DNA from: Taudactylus pleione
Lineage: Eukaryota; Chordata; Amphibia; Anura; Myobatrachidae
Assembly: GCA_031769625.1 (NCBI GenBank)
Contig: JAUIMM010002015.1
Coordinates: forward strand, 42,663 to 106,662
Length of the DNA stretch: 64,000 nucleotides
Reading direction: 5' to 3'
Below are positions 47,601 through 53,904 of this stretch, in pieces (position 1 is the stretch's first letter; each line of letters begins with the position of its first letter). The notes under the pieces were generated by a model. That model was given only the letters and a program-made list of their open reading frames with translations, was not told where the DNA came from and did not search any database. Made by a program: the position numbers and the translations under genes.

Positions 47601-47676
47601 GGAGAGAAGGTTTGAACTAGAAAGGGAGGAGAGGCAGGTCATATTGGAAATACTGAGAGAGAAGATGATTAAGTGA
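19448..47676 (+). CDS. Myb/SANT-like DNA-binding, coiled-coil protein (4 exons)
   Basis: Joining 19448-19481, 19708-19981, 42400-42584 and 47369-47676 gives 801 bases, a continuous 266-codon frame plus stop. Every junction has GT/AG ends, and intron phases 1, 2 and 1 agree across them. Residues about 27-103 (KRHIRF..., LLREVIHHNPFW, VWAAVAERM, then CRERTALLLDYYKRQ) have the three-helix pattern of Myb/SANT-like domains found in PIF/Harbinger accessory proteins and in host genes derived from them. The GGTEAMYMEKEDLLQ segment encoded across the second junction continues the usual post-domain text of that family. Residues about 192-262 are a highly charged Glu/Arg coiled coil. The start is supported by an in-frame TGA at 19379-19381 with no ATG between. 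The expected role is nuclear DNA binding, but the target is unknown. I do not recognise a named orthologue. Intron 2 (22.4 kb) is filled with repeats. Confidence 0.75.
19708..19981 (+). CDS. SANT gene exon 2 (DNA-binding domain)
   Basis: The acceptor follows a CTCTCTCCCCTCAG tract. The exon runs to CGCAG/GTGGGA and encodes residues 12-102 and two bases of Arg103. It contains essentially the whole Myb/SANT-like domain. The donor stands about 20 bases before a 33-bp minisatellite. Confidence 0.8.
20001..20882 (+). repeat. 33-bp minisatellite, about 26 copies
   Basis: The unit is CTCCACTGCTACTGTGCATCC followed by TAATCTGCACGC, 33 bases long, with a few variant positions (CTCCACTG/TTCTCTG, CTACT/TTACT, GTGCAT/GTGTAT). 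Because 33 is a multiple of three, open frames run through it on both strands; they are not evidence of genes. It lies at the start of intron 2 of the SANT gene. Confidence 0.95.
20938..21508 (+). repeat. 38-bp minisatellite, about 15 copies
   Basis: The unit combines CTCTCTGCTCTGCATTCCTC with CACTGCTACTGTACACAC. It shares the CCTCCACTGCTACTGT core with the adjacent 33-bp array, so one array probably seeded the other. One unit is disrupted near 21115-21130 by a short duplication (GTACGCTACTGTAC). Confidence 0.9.
21509..22021. other. intronic sequence, nothing recognised
   Basis: This unremarkable segment of SANT gene intron 2 has a T run near 21959-21971. Confidence 0.45.
22022..22690. mobile_element. 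B-family element, copy B2, with nested MITE
   Basis: The left part GGTACGGGATGCCGGCGGGC and centre with CCTAACCCT / GTGCCTGAACCTAACC match the element at 4985-5262. The right end CGGGATTTTAACCACATCCC mirrors the left. It is interrupted by the MITE at 22337-22645. The repeated GATTCAGATAGGT / CAGCGCCGGGATTC block near 22243-22325 is tandem. Confidence 0.65.
22337..22645. mobile_element. Harbinger-like MITE (GGTGCCTACACAC ends)
   Basis: The ends AAAGGTGCCTACACACTA and TAGTGTGTAGGCACCTTT are perfect inverted repeats. It is inserted in the B2 element. Confidence 0.85.
22691..23087. other. intronic sequence, nothing recognised
   Basis: No repeat end or exon with a consistent splice phase was found here. 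Confidence 0.4.
23088..23145. repeat. near-perfect hairpin
   Basis: GATTTAAAAGGGCAACAATA pairs with TATTATTGCCCTTTTAAATC around AAATGCATTT. It is probably the core of a short MITE whose left end is TTTACTAAGCGGTGGTTTT. Confidence 0.8.
23552..23870. mobile_element. degraded GGCTGGGTACACTA-end MITE
   Basis: The left end GGCTGGGTACACTATATTG matches the ends of the MITEs at 26455 and 61897. The right end is not clear. Confidence 0.4.
23910..24072. mobile_element. hAT-like MITE (CCCAACTCCAGTCCTCAGG ends)
   Basis: The ends AGTGTCTCCCAACTCCAGTC and GATTGGAGTTGGGAAACGCT are inverted repeats. The interior pairs AACAGTGCATGTTT with AAACATGCACTGTT. It is related to the element at 41308-41965. Confidence 0.7.
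24556..24655 (+). repeat. 43-bp tandem repeat, about 2.3 copies
   Basis: ACACACTCACACATACTTAC followed by ATACACTGACAGAACATACTTAC repeats. Confidence 0.8.
24656..25060. other. decayed CCTAATTGAATATGCCCC-end element
   Basis: The text CTAATTGAATATGCCCCTTA at about 24935-24955 is an end of the AATTGAAT group; its partner end may be GTATTCAATAAAAAG near 24311. It lies in SANT gene intron 2 and is non-coding. Confidence 0.35.
25070..25870. mobile_element. cluster of GTACACA-end MITEs
   Basis: At least three overlapping or nested short palindromic elements are present. One, at about 25107-25375, has GGTGCCCATGCATCTGCGACGG mirrored by CCGTCGCATATGTATGGGGC. An outer one has GCCTAGTACACATTG near 25072 and GTGTAGTGTGTACC near 25612. 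Another lies at about 25631-25865 (CCCCTATACACCAGCGACGG). All are non-coding. Confidence 0.6.
26035..26285. mobile_element. palindromic MITE (CACCTGTGTTGAA core)
   Basis: The outer text CCTACCTCCCAAAATGACCCA mirrors TGGGCCATGTTGGGAG. The inner text GCTGTCACCTGTGTTGAA pairs with TTCAACACAGGTGATGGC around an A/G-rich loop. Confidence 0.75.
26455..26836. mobile_element. Harbinger-like MITE (GCCGGGTACACATTAGACG ends)
   Basis: The ends AAAGCCGGGTACACATTAGA and TCTAGTGTGTACCCAGCTTT are inverted repeats. The interior carries GTCGTTCG/ACGAT motifs and is non-coding. Confidence 0.8.
27064..27400. mobile_element. Harbinger-like MITE with duplication breakpoint
   Basis: The ends AAGGTGCATATCCACTATGC and CTCCTAGTGGATACGCTGC are partly inverted. 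Close relatives are at 45915-46240 and 60980-61301. The left breakpoint of the large tandem duplication (27334) falls at the foot of its internal hairpin GCGATTGAACGATAA...TTATCGCTCAATCGC. Confidence 0.75.
27430..27755 (+). pseudogene. L2/CR1-like LINE endonuclease fragment
   Basis: The frame containing IVIGDFNCLCTSKLLNIL at about 27650-27705 shows the GDFN motif of apurinic-type LINE endonucleases. Downstream it is cut by a palindromic MITE. It joins conceptually to the reverse transcriptase piece at 30357 and the 3' end at 36964. It is repeated at 31679-32004. Confidence 0.6.
27752..27920. mobile_element. palindromic MITE (TATCAAAGCTGGGAGAGAG)
   Basis: The ends TGTATCAAAGCTGGGAGAGA and TCTCTGCCAGCTTTGATACA are inverted. 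The centre pairs CCAATTAGCTTCCAA with GGAGCTGATTGG. Its sister is at 29602-29768. It is inserted in the LINE endonuclease fragment. Confidence 0.8.
28149..29600. mobile_element. CTATGCAGTGATCGC-end element, G-rich body
   Basis: It begins near GGGGCCTATGCAGTGATCGC. The body has a degenerate tandem tract (28260-28870) built on GGGGTAAGGAGGAGGTTAGG / GGACAGGCAGTGCTGG. A GC-rich segment follows and then TTTAAAAAAACGGG...GCGCTATAGCGC. Inverted relatives of the G-rich tract are at 36050-36600. A palindromic MITE follows it. No coding sequence is supported. Confidence 0.55.
29602..29768. mobile_element. palindromic MITE (TATCAATGCTGGGAGAGAG)
   Basis: The ends TGTATCAATGCTGGGAGAGA and TCTCCCAGCTTTGATGCATA are inverted. 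The interior parallels 27752-27920, so both belong to one family. Confidence 0.8.
29847..30350. mobile_element. CCTATGTATCAAGCC-end element
   Basis: It begins GGGGCCTATGTATCAAGCC and ends ATGAATACATAGGCCCC. An internal hairpin pairs AAAATTATGCAGAAACTGCA with TGCAGTTTCTGCATAATTTT. An inverted relative ends at 36963. Confidence 0.65.
30357..30652 (+). pseudogene. L2/CR1-like LINE reverse transcriptase fragment
   Basis: The text GSVLGPLLFSIYTTS is followed, after a frameshift, by FGFQDHLYADYIQMYLSS. These correspond to the reverse transcriptase block before the catalytic YADD box, here degraded to YADY. It is a dead copy and is repeated at 34606-34901. Confidence 0.8.
31027..31362. mobile_element. 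Harbinger-like MITE (GGTGTGTACACACGTAGCGA)
   Basis: The left end TGGTGTGTACACACGTAGCG mirrors CGCTACGTGTGTATGCACCA. The internal palindromes include GATCGATATCGATC and CAGCGATATCG...CGATATCGTATCGCTG-type text. It is also present at 35276-35611 through the duplication. Confidence 0.85.
31583..35831 (+). repeat. 4,249-bp tandem duplication, copy 2
   Basis: This is a second, almost identical copy of 27334-31582, carrying the same nested elements at +4,249. The junction reads GGGCAGCGATTGAACG. The sequences outside the two ends are GGGCGATTG (left) and GGCAGCGAACC (right), so all three share GCGA. That is four bases of microhomology. Confidence 0.95.
35832..36963. mobile_element. remainder of CCTATGTAT-end element, C-rich body
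   Basis: This continues the element that begins near 30652/34901 (GGGGACCTATGTATTAATAA). Bases 36050-36600 are a C-rich tract (GTACTGCCCCAGCTGCTATC, CTACCCTTACCCC) that is the reverse complement type of 28260-28870. The end GAATGGCTTGATACATAGGCCCC closes it at 36963. The open frames here are compositional. Confidence 0.55.
36964..37912 (+). pseudogene. L2/CR1-like LINE 3' end
   Basis: The frame with YLGVILDSELSF (about 37038-37072) and later text around CLTHSGMLSLAQDCHLVPNFQVFS are typical of the C-terminal end of L2-type ORF2. The tail has GTAAAGCGC and AATAAATAAAATC motifs near 37861-37910. Stops and frameshifts are present. Together with the pieces at 27.4 and 30.4 kb this is one decayed LINE broken by insertions and a duplication. 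Confidence 0.7.
37913..38341. other. AT-rich intronic sequence
   Basis: Nothing was recognised beyond AT-richness. Confidence 0.4.
38342..38695. mobile_element. MITE-like element built of spaced GGTCGAC motifs
   Basis: The left half repeats AAAGGTCGACATTG / AATGGTCG / AAAGGTCGACGGG every 20-30 bases. The right half repeats the complement (CTGTCGACCTTAT, CTCGACCATC, GTTGACCTTTTG). The centre (38457-38550) carries CCTAAACCTAACC motifs like the B family. Confidence 0.6.
38967..39515 (+). mobile_element. A-family serial-hairpin element, copy A7 (best example)
   Basis: The 549-bp element has AAT duplications at 38964-38966 and 39516-39518. Eleven inverted repeats follow one another with almost no gaps: 38979-39016, 39032-39069, 39074-39112, 39117-39162, 39188-39224, 39232-39261, 39262-39294, 39296-39332, 39345-39378, 39386-39430 and 39473-39503. 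Each is a stem of about 12-20 bp with a 2-12 base loop. It has no coding potential. Long open frames on both strands result from the low number of stop triplets in this GC-rich body. Confidence 0.9.
39519..41299. other. mostly unique AT-rich intronic sequence
   Basis: A decayed MITE with AAAGCCATGTATCCACTTGC and GCGATTGAATGATAACGAC lies at about 39886-40015. A CATGCATG-rich patch lies near 40060-40140. Otherwise no repeat ends or exons could be supported. Confidence 0.45.
41308..41965. mobile_element. hAT-type MITE (8-bp TSD) carrying an A element
   Basis: It is flanked by an exact 8-bp duplication TGGTATAC (41300-41307 and 41966-41973). Inverted text CTCAAGGCACCCTAACAATC and GATTGTTAGGGTGCCTTGAG defines the foldback. 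The A-family element at 41480-41949 is inserted near its right end at a TGA. Confidence 0.85.
41480..41949. mobile_element. A-family serial-hairpin element, copy A8
   Basis: The TGA duplications are at 41477-41479 and 41950-41952. Successive hairpins include CAGACGGAATAGCTAAGC with its complement, TAATGCAGCAGGAGG...CCACCTGCTGCATTA, GAGGCCAGGA...TCCTGGCCTC, GCAGATTCCCGA...TCGGGAATCTGC and AGCAGTGCAC...GTGCACTGCT. It is related to 3747-4119. Confidence 0.85.
41974..42399. other. end of SANT gene intron 2
   Basis: No repeat was recognised. The last bases CTCTACACAG form the acceptor of exon 3, with a weak pyrimidine tract. Confidence 0.5.
42400..42584 (+). CDS. SANT gene exon 3
   Basis: After ACACAG the frame reads (AG)G GGT GGC ACA GAG, giving R-GGTEAMYMEKEDLLQ, and continues for 60 codons to GCT CCA CCT G/GTCTGT. 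The phase matches exon 2 on one side and exon 4 on the other. The donor is weak, so an alternative end cannot be excluded. Confidence 0.7.
42775..43075. mobile_element. GCGATTTAATTGTTAG-end MITE
   Basis: The left end GGGAGCGATTTAATTG mirrors the right end AATTGAATCGCCCATAG. The interior carries GGGCACCCAA / GGCGCCCAA motifs. It lies in SANT gene intron 3. Confidence 0.6.
43319..43405. repeat. (TA)n(CA)n microsatellite
   Basis: About 16 TA units are followed by 27 CA units. The left end of a Tc1/mariner element follows directly. Confidence 0.95.
43402..44533 (+). pseudogene. Tc1/mariner transposon with decayed transposase
   Basis: The ends CGCCATAACATTAAAACCAC and ATTAATGTTAAGGCTGATC are inverted repeats of a Tc1-type element common in fish and frogs. 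The interior contains recognisable transposase blocks in broken frames. These include a GGGSVMLWEMSCW block near 44020-44060 and the PDLNPIEHLW-type block encoded by TCCCCAGATCTCAATCCGAT near 44286. Frameshifts are numerous, and the segment after GAACTGGACCATGTGG (about 43921) appears shortened, so the element cannot encode a working enzyme. It sits between TA/CA microsatellites, consistent with TA target choice. Confidence 0.85.
44534..44607. repeat. (TA)n microsatellite
   Basis: Interrupted TA/TATG repeats flank the Tc1 element on its right. A similar short tract is at 44767-44818. Confidence 0.9.
44988..45282. mobile_element. hAT-type MITE (8-bp TSD GCTGAACG)
   Basis: It begins CAGGTCCGGCTCC and ends GAGCCGGCCCTG, flanked by GCTGAACG at 44980-44987 and 45283-45290. 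It is 295 bp and GC-rich, with no coding sequence. A shorter relative is at 60602-60776. Confidence 0.85.
45291..45914. other. AT-rich intronic sequence
   Basis: Nothing supportable was found beyond short AT-rich runs. Confidence 0.4.
45915..46240. mobile_element. Harbinger-like MITE (GGTACATATCCACTAGCAG)
   Basis: The left end AAAGGTACATATCCACTAGC mirrors GCTAGTGGATGTGCGCCTTT. The interior has ACGATTACGACATCGTAATCGT and a further GCGATTGAATGATTACGATG hairpin. Relatives are at 27064 and 60980. Confidence 0.85.
46241..47368. other. end of SANT gene intron 3
   Basis: A short (TA)n lies at about 46526-46544. No repeat ends or extra exon with matching phase were found. The pyrimidine-rich tract ending CCCTTTCAG at 47368 is the acceptor of the last exon. 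Confidence 0.5.
47369..47676 (+). CDS. SANT gene exon 4 (coiled coil, stop)
   Basis: The exon starts TT ATG GAG, completing a Val codon with the last G of exon 3, and runs to TGA at 47674-47676. It encodes residues 165-266. The Cys-containing KQECEGCCSAYARILQHL stretch precedes an almost uninterrupted Glu/Arg/Leu coiled coil ending LEILREKMIK. The coiled coil suggests oligomerisation. Confidence 0.85.
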
Positions 47677-47865
47677 CAGCGACTACTGGCTGTGCACGTC
47701 TACTACAAAAATACACTAGTGAAAGGCAGATATGCTGAGAAAGACAGGACGTGTGTGTCTGTGTAGCAGGGTCACGGATAGGGAAAGCAGGTCACACTGG
47801 TTTTAGTGAAAGGAGGGGGAGATGAGAGACTTAATGGTGGTAACAAGACAGCAAAAATTAAACAC

Positions 47866-47871
47866 AATAAA
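47866..47871 (+). terminator. candidate poly(A) signal of SANT gene
   Basis: AATAAA lies 190 bases after the stop codon. Another lies near 48587, so the 3' end is not fixed by sequence alone. Confidence 0.45.
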
Positions 47872-47984
47872 GAGAGAAGAATTAGAAAATAAAAAAAATT
47901 GCTCAGTGAAATGGAACAGTGTGAAATAGTGTTACAGGTGTACATGCTGTAGGAATGAGGGAGAGGAGACAGAGAAAGTAACTA

Positions 47985-48295
47985 ATGCTGGGCATACACT
48001 ATACAATTATCTGTCCAATCTGGCTGGTTGGAATGAAAACCTGGTAATGCATGGGAGCAAATGACAGTCGATCATATGGTTTTAAACACTGGAAAACGGA
48101 CAAAAAACTATTGTTCAAATTGGTTAAATTTGTGTGTTTTAACCAATTTGTCTGAACAACCATTGTTGTCTATTTTCCAGTGTTTGTGAGCAAATGGACG
48201 ATTGTCATTTGCTCCCATACATTACCAGGTTTTCATTCCAGCCAGCCAGATTGGACAGATATCTAACAGATTATTGTATAGTGTATGCCCAGCAT
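47985..48295. mobile_element. 311-bp almost fully palindromic MITE
   Basis: The ends ATGCTGGGCATACACTATAC and GTATAGTGTATGCCCAGCAT are exact inverted repeats. Pairing continues inwards almost to the centre (CTGGTAATG...CATTACCAG, AACACTGGAAAA...TTTTCCAGTGTT, AATTGGTTAAA...TTTAACCAATT). The arms have few mismatches, so the copy is young. Confidence 0.9.
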
Positions 48296-48688
48296 AAGTG
48301 ATAGAACACATATGTTGTGAATGTAACTAAGAACAAAAAAGTGTCAGGGATAAAGGGACCAAGCTTTAGCTCTTAGTGCTAACAGCATGTTACCTTACCG
48401 TAAAAGAATTAAACGACAGCAAGCTGGACCCAAGAACACACCTCCCCAAAATATGTATGTATAGAATATAGTGATTTTGAAAGGGGCATATATTTCAGCC
48501 ACCTCGGCTCAGGCACTGAGATGACTGGACTACACTATAAAGTTTTTTTTTAATCTGTATATAATGTACATATATTATTTTATGCGTAATAAATATATAC
48601 ATTGTTAAACATATATTTTCTCACAAAAATGAACCAGGAATGTCTCAGGTGCTAACAGGAAATATGTTTACGGCATGAGACACTGAGG
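48296..48688. other. AT-rich intergenic sequence
   Basis: No feature except a possible alternative AATAAA near 48587. Confidence 0.4.
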
Positions 48689-48864
48689 GGTATTTTTACT
48701 AAAGTGCGATTTTTTTAGAAGTGGAGATGTTCCCCATAGCAACCAATCACATTCTACTTAACATTTAACTAGCATCTTCTAGGAGATCATGGCTAGAATC
48801 TGACTGGTTGCTATGGGAAACATCTCCACTTCTAAAAACTCTCACTTTAGTAAATTTACCCCCG
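48689..48864. mobile_element. palindromic MITE (ATTTTTACTAAAGTG ends)
   Basis: GGGGTATTTTTACTAAAGTG mirrors CACTTTAGTAAATTTACCCC. The interior pairs AGAAGTGGAGATGTT with AACATCTCCACTTCT and ATAGCAACCAATCA with TGACTGGTTGCTAT. The ends resemble the termini of the large element at 12622-16835. Confidence 0.85.
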
Positions 48865-49864
48865 ACTGTCTTTCTCTTTGAATAATACATTTTTACTATT
48901 ACCTAGAAGTCGAGTTGGAAACCTTGTTTCTGATGCATCATCATTAGTAGAGGTAGAGAAGGGGGTCTCATCTCACCTCGTGGCCCCAACCTGATTTATC
49001 TCCTGTAATCACTCCGCTCAGCAATACCTGACTGCAGGAAGAAGCTGAGTCTGTCACTACGATTTTCTATGCTTCTCCCTGCATCCACTGTATCCAGAGC
49101 ACTGTGACTAATATGGCAGCAAAGAACGCAGGCGTGTCGTGGCCGTTTTCGGGGCATGTCACAGCCTGCATCTGCGATCCTCTGTGCAGTGAAAGTGACT
49201 ACTGCGTCTCAGTACATGTGGCCATTCTGCGTGACTATGGGGCTACTCAGAAGTGTGATTATCAAAGGATCTGCAACTGATGCTGCATCTTTGTACGCAG
49301 ATGCTTGGATTTGCAAAGTCAGTACATTCCTCTGCGTCTAACATTTGCATAAGCAGCTGCAATGGCATGGGCATGCATCTCTGAATCAGGCCCATAGTGA
49401 ATACAGGAGGTCCTATGGAGTGGTGGGATGCTGAGGAGCTGTGGATGACAATAGAAGTTCTAAATACATATAGAGATCTTCTGTTGTCATATTGAAATGT
49501 TGTTTTATTAACTATGGTTTGTGTGCCGTACATAAACCAATTGCCAGTACATTCTCGCTTTAGTTATATTGCGGTCTTTGTGACAGTGCTGAGTCCCATT
49601 ACAAAAAAAATGTGTACAGTTTATTTATAACTTTAATGATGTGGTTACTTGCAATGTTAATGTTATATTTTAACAATGTAGATTACACTGTTCCATGACT
49701 TCAACAATGTAAAGCAGATTAGCTTTATAAATATAAAATGAAGGTGGAAACCGCATTAGGGGCTTGATCACATCAGTGCTCACCTCATGATGTTGCTTAC
49801 ATGCAATTTGGATGCATGAAAAAGTGTATACATTGTAGTCTATGGCATCATTATACTGTACATT
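48865..49864. other. intergenic; remnant of an A-type end
   Basis: GCATCTCTGAATCAGGCCCA at about 49375-49395 is an A-family right end. No matching left end was found, so a truncated copy is likely. The rest is unrecognised. Confidence 0.45.
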
Positions 49865-50463
49865 GGGCCTGATTCAGAGCCGGACGCTATTTGTGGTCGT
49901 TCGTTCAGAAAATAGGGGTGGCTATTCAAATGAACCGTTCGCTCTTTGCGGTCTGTTCACGCCTCTATGTCTGAACGAGCGAACAAAACTTGCAGTCGTT
50001 TTTTGGATGACTACGCCCCCTGGCCGCTCGCATCCTACGTCATCTCCGCTATTTATTAGATTAATCGAGTACATCGACCAGCGTATGAACTGCTCGCTAT
50101 TCTTGTGGTTGGTTTTTCCTACCACAAATTTGCGAGCAGTTCTGACTATAAAATAACCCAGTGACGTGGTCAGTGACGCTGCTGTATTAATTATGCACAC
50201 CCATAAAACGCCCGTTTTGACCTTTAAGCACACCTGCGTTCTGATCTCCACTCCCCGTTTTCAAGCACCTTCCCCTGTTACCACCCACATACGCCTCCTC
50301 CTGTCACTCATATTAGCAGGCATTCGCTATTTAGCGAACAAACGATTTTCGGCCGCACTGACTGGTTCGCGCATGCGTATTACGATCCGTACGCATGCGC
50401 AGTTGGGCAAACATCGCTCGGAACGAACGAGCGGCCGCTTGCGAGCGGCTCTGAATCAGGCCC
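49865..50463 (-). mobile_element. A-family element, 600-bp subfamily, copy A6
   Basis: This is a full-length 599-bp copy in opposite orientation to 2783-3382 and 7102-7697. It begins GGGCCTGATTCAGAGCC and ends GGCTCTGAATCAGGCCC. It carries the GCGCATGCGTA...TACGCATGCGC hairpin at about 50370-50402 and the GAACTGCTCGC stem. Confidence 0.85.
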
Positions 50464-51315
50464 TTTGTATGTACATAATTGTATTGACACATGGAACACA
50501 GCACCCAGTTTTTCTTTCATACAATGATCTTAATCTTTTTTTGATGCATTGTTGGCAAGTATATTTAAATACTTAAAATATTTCGATGTGAAATATGGGC
50601 CAAACAAACCCACAGTGTAATCCCAATTGTGGATTTTGTTACAATTGCTTAGATGGGGTTTCAACAAAATTCAAACTCATTTATGAAAATGATTCATCTT
50701 GAAATAGTCTTATTTGCTGCATTATCAGTACATAACCATTTGAAATTTATTTGATGCTACCATGTATCTGTCTTCAGCTGCATTCACCGTATAGTGGCTG
50801 CAGCTTCAACTGGTCTAATGATAGAGATCTTTATGGCAACTGCCCTGTCTATGTTCACTGACATTTCTTTCATAACCTAGTTGGACTTGAATGCTGCTTG
50901 TATTTTTGGTTCGGATTAAACCAATGACCTCTATCATCAAATCTGAACAAGCTGTGGTGAACGTACGGGGAATCTCGTTGAATGGTAATGCATATGGTGA
51001 AGGGGGACAGGAGAGGCAATTAGGGTATGTACCTTAAGACAAGTTAATAAAGTTATGTATTGTGTAGCAGTTGTGTCCCTATGAGGTTTGCAAAGGAGAA
51101 GTCATCTTATATATGGAATGTTTGGTGATTAGGAAAATAGTAATTAAATATGTTAGGCTACTCAGCTACTACAGTTTACATACATTCCTTTTCTCATGTA
51201 ACAAAATGCAAAAATAATAAAAGCTAAAAAAACACTGATTCTTCTGTTATTCAGAGAGATCTGTAGCTTTTATTCGAAGTCAGTTTAGATTGGTAAAACT
51301 CCAGTGCAGTATGGA
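50464..51315. other. intergenic, nothing recognised
   Basis: No repeat ends, exons or RNA genes could be supported. Confidence 0.45.
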
Positions 51316-52155
51316 AGTACCGTATATACTCGAGTATAAGTCGACCCGAATATAAGCCGAGGTACCTAATTTTACCCAAAAAAACTGGTAAAACTTATTG
51401 ACTCGAGTATAAGCCTAGGGTGGGAAATGCAGCAGCTGGTAGTGCCCCCAGAAGTAATTCTCCCTGGTAGTGCCCCCAGAAGTAATTCTCCCTGGTAGTG
51501 CCCCCAGAAGTAATTCTCCCTGGTAGTGCCCCCAGAAGTAATGCTCCCTGGTAGTGCCCCCAGTAGTAATCCCCCCCTGGTAGTGCCCCCAGTAGTAATC
51601 CCCCCCTGGTAGTGCCCCCAGAAGTAATCCCCCCCTGGTAGTGCCCCCAGAAGTAATCCCCCTCTGGTAGTGCCCCCAGAAGTAATCCCCCCTGGTAGTG
51701 CCCCCAGAAGTAACCCCCCCTTACCTGAAACCCCGCTCCTGGTCCCGCCGCTGCTATCAGCTCCTCCGGCCGCTTTGCATTATGGGAGAGACGTCGTCAT
51801 GACGTCTCTCCCATTACACACTGTGGGAGCCGGAAGATGGCTCCCGCAGTCGGAGCAGCAGCAGCCGATGAGCGTCTGACAGACTCTCATTGGCTGCTGA
51901 TTACAACAAACACACAGCTGCCGGCTCCGGCGGCTGTGTGTTTGGCAGTGTGTAGTGCTGACCGAACTCCGTCCGGTCAGCTCTACACACGCGGTGCAGC
52001 TGTGTCACAGAGACACAGTCTGCACCGCGGCCCGCATGGTACGCTACTCAGCTGCGTACCATGCGGGCATGACTCGAATATAAACCGAGGGGGTGCTTTT
52101 TCAGCACAGAAAATGTGCTGAAAAACTCGGCTTATACTCTAGTATATACGGTACT
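51316..52155. mobile_element. CGTATATACTCGAGTATAAG-end transposon, non-autonomous
   Basis: The ends CGTATATACTCGAGTATAAG and CTTATACTCTAGTATATACG are inverted repeats lying inside AGTAC/GTACT. A second internal pair, GACTCGAGTATAAGCC and GACTCGAATATAAACCGAG, lies next to them. The interior holds a minisatellite (51430-51715) and a palindromic GC-rich block. I recognise these ends as a common vertebrate DNA-transposon type but cannot name the superfamily with confidence. Confidence 0.8.
51430..51715 (+). repeat. 28/29-bp minisatellite inside a transposon
   Basis: About ten copies of CTGGTAGTGCCCCCAGAAGT followed by AATTCTCC or AATCCCCC. The reverse complement core CTGGGGGCACTACC links it to the array at 17795-18340. 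Confidence 0.95.
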
Positions 52156-52402
52156 TAGTCTTCCAGGACTGTTTTGTTGACATGCTAGTGAAAACCTAAA
52201 CAGACATTGGGCTAAGGTTTCAAGAACAGATGGGAGTGTCACTCACTGTAATGAGGTGACGAGCAATCTAGAAGATATGCAGCAAAGTCTGCAGTGCAAG
52301 AGGTAACAAAAACAAACACAAACAAGGCTTAAATTAAAAACAGTCCTTTGTTCTTCAAAGGCCACATTCACACAGAGTCACTTTACACACAATATCCACT
52401 CA

Positions 52403-53819
52403 CAGGGGTCAATTCAATTAGGAGCGAGTTTGCAAAAGCTAGTTTGTATCCTAAAACTGTCTTATATCATGTGAATGCGCACACCCGAGAAATGCAAGAT
52501 TCAGTTAGAAATGCCAATTTGCTGTACTCCCGGCAAGAGAGTCTTTTGTCTTCTACAAAAAGTGACCTGAGAGACGTGCATGAAAAAGTGAGAAAACCAT
52601 TCTGGAGCCCAAAAAAGTAACAACTGAGATAGCAGGACCATAGAGAAGGCTGTTAGTGGCCATAAGGTTATGGACTGGAGGTTATTTAAAGGTGTCAAAT
52701 TACTGATTTGCATTTTTTATTAATGGTTGAAAAATAAAAGCAAGTAAGAGTTTTTCATCATATTAAAGTCTGTATAGTGATTTTTCAGTATAATATATCA
52801 ACAACAAGTCCTGCTCTGGACATGGTTATTGTAAATTAAGTGATATGGGGGAATAGTAAAAATTCTAGCCAATCTGGCATATGCTTATTACTTTTCCAGC
52901 AATGACCATGTGATTCTTAACAAGTAATCAAACCCCATTTAGCTAAGTACAGTACTAGAGTCCAACCTGGGGGTTGCAAGTTCTTATCTTTTGGATATTC
53001 TATTAGGTTTCGCCTATTGCCACTTTTCGCCTGGTCGGAACTTATCTCCAAATTCAATTCCAGCTGGAATTCGCCTACGTGGAAACTCAATGCAGTGTAA
53101 TAGGCAAAAAAGATTTGCCTATGAATAGCTGGTGAAAAGAAGTGCAAAATCTTTATTTTGGGGTGCAAACATGGGGATACGACCCATAACCCGTGGCACA
53201 GTCCCCCGGAGGCCAAATCTTGAATTTTTTTTTTTAAAAATCCTAAGAACATCCCAAAAAAGTACTTTCATTTTTGGGGCGAAAAAGTGGGGGGACAAAC
53301 ATAAAAACTAGCGAAATAGACTTTGGGGGGGGGGGGGTCTGCAAGGATGGGTCAGGTGCATGTAGCAGGTGCGTTTTTGACATTTTTTAAAAGTTCACTT
53401 TAGAAAAATTTAAATATGCTAGCACCCATTTTCAAGTACCCCAAATTTGACTACTTATTTTCACCAAAAAATACTGTTTTATGCCATTCTTCACCACTTT
53501 TACAAAGACACTAATAAGAAGCAATTTAAACTACTTAAGTACCTCAAACACTGTTATTAGGGCTATTAGTACACATCTACATTGATTCCCTATGTTAGTG
53601 CATCTTTTTTTGGGGTACAGACTGACTTCCCCACTTCTGACAGTACTTTCCGCCTGTTACGCATTCGCCACTTTCCATTTTCGCGTGGTTTGGAATTGAA
53701 TAGGGCGATAAGCAGGGATGCGCACGAAAAGCTTTCGCCTCTGAAACGGGCGAAGGAGGCAGAAAGTCGGACAGGCGAAACCTTTCCGACTTCTCGCCTC
53801 TAATTGAATACGGGCCTTA
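52403..53819. mobile_element. AATTCAATTAGG-end elements, decayed
   Basis: The left end AGGGGTCAATTCAATTAGG (52403) and the right end TCTAATTGAATACGGGCCTT (about 53800) are of the AATTGAAT group. A second pair of subterminal motifs (TTCGCCTATTGCCACTTTTCGC near 53010 and CGCATTCGCCACTTTCC near 53658) suggests two related elements. It is AT-rich with G/C homopolymers and has no coding sequence. Confidence 0.45.
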
Positions 53820-53904
53820 GATGGGACTTGTTGCAGTATTACATTCTCATTATCACTTAATGTTACAAATGAAGAGTAATCTATGCTTGGATAATAATTA
53901 CCTA

